From: Aquanectria penicillioides
Taxonomy: Eukaryota; Ascomycota; Sordariomycetes; Hypocreales; Nectriaceae
DNA: 64,000 nucleotides
Direction: 5' to 3'
Assembly: GCA_003415625.1 (NCBI GenBank)
Contig: PYIU01000003.1
Span: 3,906,001 to 3,970,000 of the forward strand
The stretch's first letter is position 1. Each line of letters begins with the position of its first letter. Under the pieces are notes generated by a model. The model had not been told where the DNA came from, did not search any database, and was given only the letters and a program-made list of their open reading frames with translations. This document shows positions 46,145-56,426 of this stretch, in pieces. A program made the position numbers and the translations under genes.

Positions 46145-48760
46145 CTAGGTAGGAACAATGTTAGGCACGACCCACCAGTTGTGGTAACACTTATCCGGAG
46201 TCGGAACCTCGGCCTTGATTCTCAGCTCCCCGGTAGTCAGCGACTTCTGTAACGCCTTTTGCACGGCCGAAATAGCAATCCCTGTCGCAATGCACGCCTT
46301 GAGGCCGTTTTTCATCGATGCCTGCCATCGGTCATGAGAGCCAATGGAGAAGGTTTCTTCAGCCGTAAACCTGCTGCTAAAAGCCTCGAGACCCTTCCTG
46401 GCCCCAACGAGAGCCTTCTCGGCATATTCGAGGATCTCCGGCGTTGAGACATTGGGCTGCGCTGTGCCGGCGGTGAATTCCTCAAAAGTGGGCAGTGCCG
46501 GGAGGCCGATGGGTGCAAAGGGACGCATGCGTAGCTCGTAGCGCAACTCATCGTTGCTATAAGGTCTGGGAGGGGGCTTGACAAGGTTGAGCCGGGCGAG
46601 AACAGTATAGAGGCAAGACAGCGCATCCGACATCTCCCACGTCACTGCAGCATCCAACAACTGAATTCGGGCAAATGTCAGAGATCGCTCTAGCTGGTGG
46701 TCCACGGCAAGGTCGCGAGCCTGAGTCGGGTCGCGGGAGTCTTCCACCCTTCGTATGATGAATGTCTTGATCCTCTCAATGTGCTGGACTCTCCACTTGG
46801 CAAGGTAGTTGAGATACCAGTACATGCCTGCAAATTCGTCCGGGTGGTAGACTTCAAGTTCGAAGCCCAGCTGTACAATCCATTCCATTAATCGCAACTT
46901 GTATAGGTATGTCCACGATGAAAGAGGGAGGGAGAATGTTTCCATGGGCGTGTTATCAGTTGGTGACATCTGTATCATCGGTCGCTCCTTGATCTTGACC
47001 TGGATCAGCTGGTCGATTTCTTCGGCATCAACCTGAAGGCTCTCCCAGTCTCGAATGATATGACAGAGAGTGCGCCGCACGCGACAGCGGTTCTGGCAGA
47101 ACGTCCGTAGAACGTCAAGGAAGGGTTGAGCAGCTCTTTGTCTGAAGAGCTCCATCTGCTGAGACATGACGAAGCGAGGGTCGTGAACAGCTTCGATTTC
47201 ATCGTTAGCGCGATCCAACCTCGGGTTAGCAGGCAGCACCACGATGGAGAAGTCGTCATCCATAATTTGGCGGATGCTCATAGACCCCAAAATTTCCATC
47301 TCATTGAAAAGGAAAGTTTGTAGCAATGTCCGAACAAAAACCAAAGGCTGAGGTTTCTTTGCTTGAAAGCTGCACACAAAGTTCTGTTCACTGTTAGGAT
47401 CTGTATGCTCGACACGATCGAGAATGACTTACCTGAAGACATTGAGAGTCTGTGTAATCAAGGACGTCGATCAACTCGGACCCGTCTCTAAAAAGTCGCC
47501 ATAAATGTCCAAATGCATCGTCAAACCCGATCTGGACGATCGGCCTCGGGGCATTGTGCTTGCAAGCTTCCGTTGCAGCTTAGCACTAAACGCATCATCC
47601 ACCGGCTTGCCAAATTCATGGGAGGTCTTGATATCAGGTATGATAGCAACGGCTTCTTTCCAAGGCGCTCGAGCTACATCTGGCTCGCTCATGTGCTGGG
47701 GGCATTCGGCAGCGTTTAAAAACAGGTACCGCAGCTCAAGCCGGCGGTCAAGAGCTTTTGTCATCTCGTCACCAAGCGTCTCACTCAGCGATCTTACCAA
47801 ATCCCGGGCCTCAAGAATGGTTTCTTGAATAGTCTCCTTGCGGATTTGAGACAACAGAACTCGGTTGTATGTATTTGTGACGAAGTCCTCCTCCTTATTT
47901 CTACTGTCAGTGCGTTCCGAACGGCAGGCGGATCATTCCGACATACCTCATAAAAGTGCTCAGATCTTATCCTTTCATTTACATACCCGCATCCTTTTAG
48001 CAGTCCCAGGCAATACGCTCGCAATATTACAAGCATAGGGTGTTGGCGAGACTCGCCCGGGTTGTCTCGGACGAAGTGGGCTTCAAGAATGGTCTTTGGA
48101 GGCGGCATCAGGAGTGACTCGACGTAGACGCTCGTGAATAACGTCTGTGAGAGAGGGTAACCTAAGTGCCACGCCATCTACAAAAGCGAAAGGAAACCGC
48201 GGTCAGCCTTTGTCAATGGTCGATGCTATAGCGGACTGACCTCGTGACATAGGAGCTGGTCTATTATTCCGAGCACCTCCTCTGGGAGGAGGGGTCGGGA
48301 GACATCATACCGCTCTTCCAGGTCCTCTTCCGACTGAACGCAACCACTATCCATCTTGGGATCCATTATCTACTTCCGTCAGTCATTGCTCTCACTTTCT
48401 CGTTGCCAGTCTTACCTCGAGAGCGGCAACGGACTCGAAGAGTGTGAAGAAGCCATCCTTGACGAGTTCGCCGGGCTCCAGGGCTGATGAGGTTAGTGCG
48501 GGCGCCATCTACAAAGTGAATGACGCTGACGATGACCTACTCTTGACGGCTTCTGCAAATTTGTCCGTGATATCAACAGCGATCACGCCCGTAGCCTTGG
48601 CGCTGGCCGACGGCACAGGGGGCGGTTGGGGTGGATGGTTGGGCTCTTGGTCCAGCGACAATCTCGCGATTTCTGGTCTGTCAGTGAGACTTTTGATCGC
48701 ATCGCGGTGAGAGGTAAATGACGACCCACCATCTGGGACCCCGATACCGAAGTCGGCCAT
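46145..48760 (-). CDS. MAK10: NatC N-terminal acetyltransferase auxiliary subunit Mak10/Naa35 (one frame break)
   Basis: Six exons: 48541-48760, 48416-48483, 48241-48369, 47947-48177, 47433-47893 and 46145-47383. After one repair they give 782 residues. The family hallmark MDPKMDSG appears just after the second junction, preceded by LVKDGFFTLFESVAALE and followed by VLGIIDQLLCHEMAWHLGYPLSQTLFTSVYVE. The C-terminus ends in the family block NWWVVPNIVPT. Mak10 is the ribosome-anchoring scaffold of NatC, which acetylates N-terminal Met followed by Leu, Ile, Phe or Trp. The frame breaks at 47478-47479 (sense GGGTCCGAG). One extra C gives ETGPELIDVLDYTDSQCLQ and makes exon 5 an exact multiple of three. 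The ATG at 48760 (MADFGIGVPDG) is the only good start in frame. Confidence 0.93.
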
Positions 48761-49441
48761 CTCACAAGTCAGGGGCAACGAGCCACCACATCCAAACTTA
48801 ACGAAGGCGTTGGGGTGCGGAAACGGCACGTGGATCGAGTTTTCACCGGGTGTGATGATGGGGGTTCAGTGCTCGGCTGCCTTAGTCGCCCGTCGGGCCA
48901 GTGTTGTCATGTCACAGGTCCAAATGTTCCCCCATTCATTAACTGCGCTGAAATTTACCATCCAGCCTGAGGAGATTCCAAGGTGAGCTATCTGGACAAT
49001 TCATGCGGCTCCGGCCAGGCTTCCAAAGTCATGTGGAATTTACGTAGTGGCCCGCTGCTTTGCTGTTGTTGTGATACGGTTAAAAGGGAAGGGCTCTCTA
49101 TCTTCGGCTGTAGCCGGGTCGGGCGAAAGAATCGTGCCGCGTCCCTAAAAACCAAGTTGCTACGGCCAAAAAAACCAGACTCGGGCGCGACGACAATTCG
49201 CTCTACAGTCACCGACAGAGCAACATTTACAGATCTCATTCGGTGCACAATTGCAATTGTCTTCTTGACAGACTGGTACATTCGTAGCAATCGAGTTTTT
49301 ATGATACAGTGGCACTAGGTGCATGCGGCAGGTTGCCCCAAGAGCATCGTGCTCATCCCCATCATTTCCGAGCAGAGCAACCCCTCGACGCTTACGCTCA
49401 CGCTCCCATTATCCACACGCAATCATCTTCAAGTCGTTCGT
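48761..49441. other. Upstream region of MAK10 and 3' flank of ATP15
   Basis: About 680 bases with no gene seen. Frames here lack domains and splice structure. Confidence 0.6.
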
Positions 49442-49825
49442 TTAAGAAGAGGTCTGAGCAATGGGGGCAGTGGCCAGGTTCTTGGCATCACCCTGCTTGC
49501 CGTTCTGTTTGAGGTATTATCCGTCAGTTCTCGGCGACGTCACGCTTCCTTGGGCGGTCGATGGCTTACCTCCCAGCGGGCGAATCGAAGCTCCATCTCG
49601 CCACGTCGCTCGGCAACAATGCGCTTCTCCTCCTTGAGGCTTCGGCGGACGACACGGGCGGCGACAGCCAGGTATCGGTTGTAGCTATTCGGGGATTGAG
49701 TTAGCTCTTCGGCTCGGACAAGATCGGTCGGGGCAGCATCGCGGGACAGCGGCCAATTGTCGAATTGGCGGGGCGAGGGATCAATTGACGTACGTCAAAC
49801 CAGCGGCTTTCCACGCAGCAGACAT
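49442..49825 (-). CDS. ATP15: Mitochondrial F1-ATPase epsilon subunit
   Basis: Three short exons (49794-49825, 49570-49684, 49442-49504) give 69 residues, the size of fungal Atp15. The protein begins MSAAWKAAGLTYNRYLAVAARVV, matching the AG(L/I)xYxxY start of the family, continues with RRSLKEEKRIVAERRGEMELRFARWE, and ends NGKQGDAKNLATAPIAQTSS. The first junction completes the LTYN motif and the second falls after FARWE. This small subunit sits in the central stalk of ATP synthase, on the matrix side. There is no cleavable presequence, as is usual. Each exon alone is too short to stand out, so the gene is easy to miss. Confidence 0.92.
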
Positions 49826-50418
49826 TTTTGCGGTGTTGGAGGATTGATTGGGAGGGATGGACAATTGGTGGTGATGATGGCTGAATCTTTGCTCCGAATT
49901 ACCGGCCAACGGCAGAGCTATGGTTTTTCGCCTGAGGCACCCATCGCCCAATTCCTCAGGACAACAAACCGGGGCCAGGGAAGCCAGGCCCAGATGCGAT
50001 TAGGCTAGTCACGTGGTGATAATCAACCACCTTAATCTGCAATATCTGGCTGGGATAACCGACTACTAATTGAATGGTGAGGTTTGAGGCGGCGGCACGA
50101 AGCAGGGAAAGCCAATGACCTGCGGTGCAAATTACCAGGGCGACCCTCCCTCCCTGTCGCTAGTGTATCTCGGCCGCCAACCATGGATGCTGACTGCAGG
50201 AGTTACCTCTCTATCAGAGGGTGGCAGCCGAATGGTGGCTGCGCCCAAAGAGCCCGTGGTGGCTCCCGCCCTCGCTTTATCCTAGGCACATACTTATCGA
50301 GATCTTGTTTCCACTGCATCTCCTCTGGTTGTGGCTCCTTTCCCTGTTGCTCCGCGTGTCCGAGTGCAAATTCTCTTCTCCTGTGGGTTTGGCGTTGCCC
50401 CATTCCCAATTCCAAAGC
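49826..50418. other. Divergent promoter region of ATP15 and the LtrA-like gene
   Basis: About 590 bases between divergent start codons. No other gene is seen. Confidence 0.55.
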
Positions 50419-52538
50419 ATGGCCTCGATATACACAGGCCGCCGCCGCCGCCCACAGGAGTTTACCCTTCCTGAAGGCAAGAAAGTCATTGCTTCTCTAC
50501 CTGAGGACCTTGAGGACCTGCGGCGAAAGTACGGCAACCAGCACGGCGTCCAGGTTGAAATTGTCGTCCATGGCTCGCCTGAGCATTCCCACTATCTCAC
50601 GAAAACGCGAGATCATCACGAGAAAAGACGAAACCAACTTCGCGAAAAGCACGGCCCTGCTTTTGACGAGTGGGAGGATGTCCATAACCAGCTGAATAGT
50701 GTCACCGCCGAACTAGAGCGACTAAACACCAACACTGCAGGCCTGAATGCCAATTTTGACAAGTTTGGATATGGCGCCTACCTGCGCGCTTACGACGATG
50801 AGGATACCGACGCGCCAGCCTCATCATCGATATCAATGTCCGATACCCTATCTGTCACGTCGAGTCGATCTACGGCCCGACTCGGAGAGACGACTAAATT
50901 GTTCAAGAAGCCCGTCGTGAGGCAATGGTTCCACCAAGGCTTGCTGTGGCGTGCCTCTGAACAGACGGAGATTAGGGCAATTGAATTGTTCTTTGACCTG
51001 CTCTACGGTATTCATCTCCATCTTTTTTTTTCATGTGGTCGGCCGACTAATAGGTGTTAAATAGTGGGAATTATCCATGTCAACGGCGAGCATATGTGGG
51101 CGGAACCCACGGGTCATGAACTGCTTCGATTTGCCGTCACTTTCATCATGTCATGGAAGCTCTGGTCCGACCTGACCCTGGTTCTAAGCTGGTTTGAGAC
51201 CGACGATGTCCTGACACGATTGGAAATTCTGTTTGAAATCGCTTGTCTCTTAGGGTAGGTGAAGTTTGCAGCTGTGCCACATTGCCAAGGTTGCTAATTC
51301 GTACTAGATTCACGACTAACATGACCTACTCGTTCTACGAAGATGAGAAGCACAACACATATACTATGTTAGTGGCGTTCTTTGTCGCAGCTCGCCTTAA
51401 AGGCGTGGTCCATTATGCTGCCACTGCCTACTTCTTGCCCATGATTCGAGGAGTCATGATCTGTGAATGTGTTAATATCTTGATTTCAACCTCAGTGTGG
51501 ATAGCCAGCATTCACGTCGAAATGCCGGATCGCCTCGCCCTCATTTGGATCGCGATTGCCTTTGACATGTGGGGACAATCCATCACAACGGGTCTCTATA
51601 GATACGGACAGGCAATGGGCGAAAAGACACGATTTGGCAGGTTCCTTTTCGGGTTCTTTGAGTTTTTTCCAGCGATCAACATCGAACACAGAGTTGAGCG
51701 AACGAATGCCTTTGTCTCGCTTGTCTTTGGTTATTCCGTGGTTGGTATCATGTTCCAAAGCTATGGAGGCTACAATGTCAATGGCTTCCTAGGCAAAGCC
51801 GTGCTTGGCCTTGTTCAGGCATTCGTGTTTAACTGGATTTATTTCGACATCGATGGTCACAACATTGACGTCCATGCTATCAGACGCTCGGTGCCTTCTG
51901 GTGAGCTGACCTCGTTTTCTTCTATCCTCTACTCTTGCTAACAGCAAACAGCCGTAATTTGGGGGTACGCTCATTTGCCATTCATTATGGGTTATATCCT
52001 CGCATCTGCAGGGTTGTCAAAGCTAGTATTTGCCGCGGATGCTCCTGGTACGGATCCAAAGCAGCTATCTGATCACTATGTCGACCGCGCCGAGCCTGAC
52101 ATTGCCACCGGAATCCGCTTCTTCTACTGCCATGGCTTGGCCATGGCCCTGCTCTTCATGGGAGTCATTTCTTTCTGCCATGAGCACCGTGTACCCTCTT
52201 CAATCCGATGGAGCAAAACCGCCCGATTAGCCATCCGTTTCGCCGTCTGCCTCGTCTTGTTCTTCCTCCCAATGGCCAAGGAGCTCAACTCACTGCACCT
52301 CATCTCGATTACTTTAGGCATGTCCGTCTTCGTCCTTTTGGCCGAGCTATTCGGCAAGTCATGCCGCAATGATCCATTCATTGGCGAGAAGAAGGGCTGC
52401 TCGGTGCGCTACTTCTGCAAGTGCACCAAGAAGGACTTGGAACAGGCCGGGCACTCGGAACAGCCAGAGCGTCGCAGCGTCGAGGTCTTGAAGCTCGGGA
52501 CAAACGAGAAGACAGCCGCTTTAGAGGTTCAAGATTGA
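50419..52538 (+). CDS. LtrA-like (low temperature requirement A) multi-spanning membrane protein
   Basis: Four exons (50419-51007, 51065-51254, 51308-51900, 51952-52538) give 652 residues with exact phases. The first 190 residues are hydrophilic with a coiled-coil-like stretch (EDVHNQLNSVTAELERLNT). The membrane domain begins with the family block QTEIRAIELFFDLLYVGIIHV, resembling the bacterial LtrA start in which an FFDLxFV motif opens the domain. About ten hydrophobic helices follow, including MLVAFFVAARLKGVVHYAA and GYAHLPFIMGYILASAG. The C-terminal tail is soluble and charged with a Cys cluster (CSVRYFCKCTKKD). LtrA proteins were named from a cold-growth mutant of Listeria; biochemical function is unknown. 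An in-frame upstream extension to 50221 is possible but less likely. Confidence 0.88.
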
Positions 52539-52803
52539 TCACATGGATGGAGGAAAATAGCTGCACGTAATAACTGATTGCAAAAGTACACGGGACTCAA
52601 ATCAAAGCCATAACATGCATACCTAGATTGCCATAAGTAATCATATTCTATCATTTCCTCATGAATCTATACGAAATATACCACATAATAATTCAACAAT
52701 TAAAGAAAACAGATTGGGTATCAATCTTGCAAATATCCCCTTCCCACCATGCTGTTGCATCTTTTCATTCTGTGACTTGTGAATCTCCATTCAACGCGCC
52801 GCA

Positions 52804-53751
52804 TCAAGGTCCGCCAGACGCACCACCAGCGAGCACCATTGTTTGCTGGAACCTCCTCCGGTCCACCTCCTTCTTCAGCATGGAGATGCAGCTCGCCAGA
52901 GCCAAGATCTCCAGCTGCTCTACCTCGCCCTTGCGATCCGCCCACTCGCGCAGGTCAAGCATCAGCCGTCCGCCGTTGCCCGCGGTGGTCTTCTTGGTGC
53001 CCTCAGTTCGCAGTCCGGTGCCGCGCACGAGCTGGCCAACCTTGCGTCTCCGTAGTTCATTCTTGCCGCCGGCCAGCGCCACCGTTGTGATTTGGTCCAT
53101 GATCAACAGGCTGTCGACCTCCTGGCCAACGGCGCGACGCTCGGCGCGAGTGCTGTAGCGCCACTCGAAGGAGCCATAGGGCGTGCGCATCACCGTTGCC
53201 CGCGTGAAGGAGCCTTTGCAGTCGAGGACGATTTCTTCGGCTTGCGCAAAATCTTCATCCGTGCTGCCATTCAGAAGCTTGATCTTCGGGGGCCTGTTGG
53301 GGCCGAACCGATAGGTAGTAGTGCAGATAGGCTTCTGGTACATGTCATCGGCACGCGCGAGGAAGCAGGAGCCCGAGCTGCGCGTCGGCCGGATCGAGAC
53401 GTACTCGACCTGATCCATCTCTCCGGCTGGAGTGACGTTGAAGATGTTTATGGGGTCAGGGCGAGGGGGCATGGGCAGGGAGAAGAGGGAATGGCCCATT
53501 GTCTGGACCTGGAGGAATCGGGTGGCATAAAAGCCACGGTCCGAGGGGCCAGTAGCGCAAGATGAGCCTGCTTCGCCATCCTCGGAAACCGTGTTGTATT
53601 GGGGAAGTGAATCTACCGAAGACGAAGCCCTCATCGGTCCGAGCTCATATCCGTGGGAGGCATCGTAGTCTGGGGGCAATGTGTCTTGGCCGAGGGAACG
53701 GCGAGGGAGATACGAAGCCGAGGCCGGGGCTTCCTGGACTGTAGTAGCCAT
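52804..53751 (-). CDS. Conserved-looking fungal protein of unknown function
   Basis: A single uninterrupted frame of 315 residues from the ATG at 53751. It begins MATTVQEAPASASYLPRRSL, then DTLPPDYDASHGYELGPM, a short disordered part, and a compact beta-rich-looking domain (RFLQVQTMGHSLFSLPMP to FTRATVMRTPYGSFEWRYSTR). A helical end follows (QLEILALASCISMLKKEVDRRR). The beta-rich part could be a tubby/LURP-one-like fold, but this is only an impression. No function is assigned. The frame stays open upstream to 53919 and would add 56 residues with a hydrophobic helix (VLHALIATIVDLAGLISTLL), so a membrane-anchored longer form cannot be excluded. Confidence 0.75.
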   Translation of the reverse strand: MATTVQEAPASASYLPRRSLGQDTLPPDYDASHGYELGPMRASSSVDSLPQYNTVSEDGEAGSSCATGPSDRGFYATRFLQVQTMGHSLFSLPMPPRPDPINIFNVTPAGEMDQVEYVSIRPTRSSGSCFLARADDMYQKPICTTTYRFGPNRPPKIKLLNGSTDEDFAQAEEIVLDCKGSFTRATVMRTPYGSFEWRYSTRAERRAVGQEVDSLLIMDQITTVALAGGKNELRRRKVGQLVRGTGLRTEGTKKTTAGNGGRLMLDLREWADRKGEVEQLEILALASCISMLKKEVDRRRFQQTMVLAGGASGGP

Positions 53752-54760
53752 TCTGGATTTAGAAGAAGAAGCGGGCATCAGGGAGAAATAGGCCTTGATA
53801 GGTGTCGTATTTGATACAATGGTGATGATATTGAGTAAAGTGCTTATAAGCCCAGCGAGGTCAACGATGGTCGCGATCAGTGCGTGTAAGACAGGATGAT
53901 GCCGAGAGTTCAAAGCCATGCCAGGCCATTTCTCTCGTGGTCTTCTGGAATGTTATGTATCCGTCTGCCTCTCCACAGTCGCGACCATATACACAGTAGG
54001 GGTATGAGATAGCCGCACAATCTTCGTTCAGCCCCTCCACTCAATTGCCTCGCCAAAAGCCCAACCCGAAATACGGCTTGGACCTCCGCCACGATGCGAC
54101 TATCAAGCACGGCAGCGAGGCGGTCCCAGTCTCAGCCCTGTTGGGGACGGGCGCCCTCTTATTGGCCAACCTGTCGTGAGCCTCTCCACTGCGATTGAGA
54201 TTCACGCGAAATACGACGAATGCGAGATCCAGCCCAGCCAATCAGGGCGGCGCAGACAAACCCATCATGAGGAGGCGGTGCCCCGCAAAGTGTCATGTCC
54301 ACGGAACAGGCGCACTACCGGTAGGCCTCATCGGAGCGCGCACAGGCAGTTCGCCGGTGAATCTAGAGGGAACGGCCATGATAATGACGCAGTGACGCGA
54401 GAGCGCTATTGCCGGCCGTTGCATCTAGACCATTCCCTCTTTGGGTATGATGCTGCGAGAACTCCACGTTGAGCCAGGCCGGCCAGTCCTCGAGGTTATC
54501 ACGGTCCGTGTGAGTGGCGTGGGCGATGCATTGGAGCCTGGGACAATGGGGGCAAGTGGCAAGACTCAGATTGACATTGAGGAAAGGGTTCAAATTATTT
54601 GCGCTCGTCATTTCAGCCCGGGTCCATCCAATGCGCCACGCTTGAAAGCCCAACCCGTTGCATCTAATAACCGACACCCGACAATTATCTAGTTGACCCC
54701 CCTTAGTCGCCAGAGGCCCGCCATCACAGGCCACCATCGCGCGCCGCTCGACTTCCACGT
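53752..54760. other. Intergenic region, 1.0 kb
   Basis: Upstream of the unknown gene and downstream of the zinc cluster gene. Short frames here lack domains. Nothing else is seen. Confidence 0.55.
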
Positions 54761-56426
54761 CTACGGGAGCTTGCCAAAGAAGGACATGTCCTCATTCAGC
54801 TGTTCCTCCACCCACATTGGCCACTGGTTGTAGATTTGATGTTCATAATCGATGTGGGCATTCATGTACTTGAGCCATCGCTGGAATCCAGGGTCGATTT
54901 CGGCTTCGCTCTCACGATCAGTCGGCGGCTTCACTTGCACATGCCGTTGTTGCTGGGTGATGAAAGTCATGATCTCGTTGAGAGAAATCCAGTGCGCGTG
55001 CAGCAGGAGCATGACTTGGTTGTTGGGATTAAGAAGCTCCTGGAATTGGACGTGGGGGAGCATCATCCACCATCCATACTCCTTGGTGTATGCCTTGTAT
55101 GCTACACAGGGGAGTTAGTCAAATTACACATCGAACGGCAGTAGAGGGGTCAAATACCATCCCAGGAATTGATGTAGAGATTTTGGACAATTTCCAAAAG
55201 TGCCTGCTGATACCCAATCTCAACCTGTTCGAGGCATAGTGGCTTCAGGTTCGTGATGGCTTCCAGAGCAGCATCCGCCCATGATTTCTGGATGAGAGGG
55301 AGGTTCTCCATGTACGGCTCGAGGAGAGCATCCTCTTGGCTTTCGTCCATGTTTCCAAAAATGGGTTTGATGCCACGAAATACCATCTGCATTCCAACAA
55401 TCATGATGCCGCGGATAAATGTCATGTATTCAGCAAGTCCATCCTCGAGGCTGACGGACTGGAAGGTCAAGGCGTAACAAGTCGCAACCATGGCGTTCGC
55501 CTCTTCATACGATATGGTCGTCTTGGCCGTCTCGGCTAGACGCTTCTTGATGGCTTTGATGGCTTTAATGCGATGGGTCATGGCGGGCGAGACGACCGTG
55601 GGGTCGACCCTGATCAACTGGGATGCTGAGAACCCGAGGATTGCGTGCATGAGGAATTCATACTGCCAATATCAGTTCTCCACCGTTCAACAATGGGTCG
55701 TCTGTTGGTGAGTTCATACATTATGTGCAATACATGGGATTTCGTGTGTCCAGATCTCTTCTTGCTTGAGAGGGTGGTGAGGATAGCACTGCGTCAAGAA
55801 GTGTTGGAAGAAGCGCATGTCTTGAAGACTAAAGAGGGGGATCTGGTGATGAGGCTGTGGAACGGTCAACAACACACGCGCCGCCATGATGCCAAAAAAA
55901 AAAAGAAGAAAAAAAGCATGCCATCTACCACAGGGAAACTTACCTGGTGGGTGATTTGCGGCAAAGCGGGATATTCGCACTTGAGGCCGGTTTTGGTGCA
56001 ATGACCGCAAGCTGGGCGTGTCTCCTGGCACTGATGTGGGTTTAGCTGATTTCAAGTCCCAAGGCGAAGGGGGAGGGGGGGGCTCGATGGCGGGCCGGAG
56101 GAGGTGAATTAAAATACCTTGATACGCCTTCTTTTGCAGTTGTAGCATCCCCTACGGCTCTTGGTGTGGCCTCTCCGTTCTAGCCTCTGTTTCTGGGCTG
56201 GAGCACGGCGCACGAGCTCAGTGCTGTTGTTGGAAGTGCTTCGGTTATCTGAGCTTGGCGGGGTTGCTTTGCCAGAGTCGTCTGAGAAGCCTCCACTCGG
56301 AACAAGGCTGTCCTGGGCACTCTCGCCGAAGCTGATGTCGTCGCCTTGGAGAAATGCGCCGTAGTCGAAGTCGGTCTGGTCGGTAAATGAAAGCAGCCCC
56401 GATGGGAACTGCTGGTTGAGGTCCAT
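54761..56426 (-). CDS. Zn(II)2Cys6 transcription factor, Upc2-like
   Basis: Five exons (56118-56426, 55944-56030, 55720-55854, 55158-55662, 54761-55101) give 458 residues. A Ser/Asp-rich N-terminus leads to a basic segment and the zinc cluster, which is completed across the first junction: CYNCKRRRIK then CQETRPACGHCTKTGLKC. The spacing is CX2CX6CX6CX2CX6C, the Zn2Cys6 consensus. The body resembles the fungal-specific regulatory domain of Upc2-type factors (NYEFLMHAILGFSASQL, SLEDGLAEYMTFIRGIMIVG). Upc2 proteins control sterol genes in yeasts; many filamentous relatives have other or unknown targets, so the target here is open. Nothing next to it hints at a cluster. All six cysteines are present. 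Confidence 0.9.

Noticed and set aside
48700..48755. A 52-base intron (GTGGGT..CAG) in Mak10 exon 1
   Set aside because: Removing it shifts the frame and destroys the continuous GVIAVDITDKFAEAV segment.
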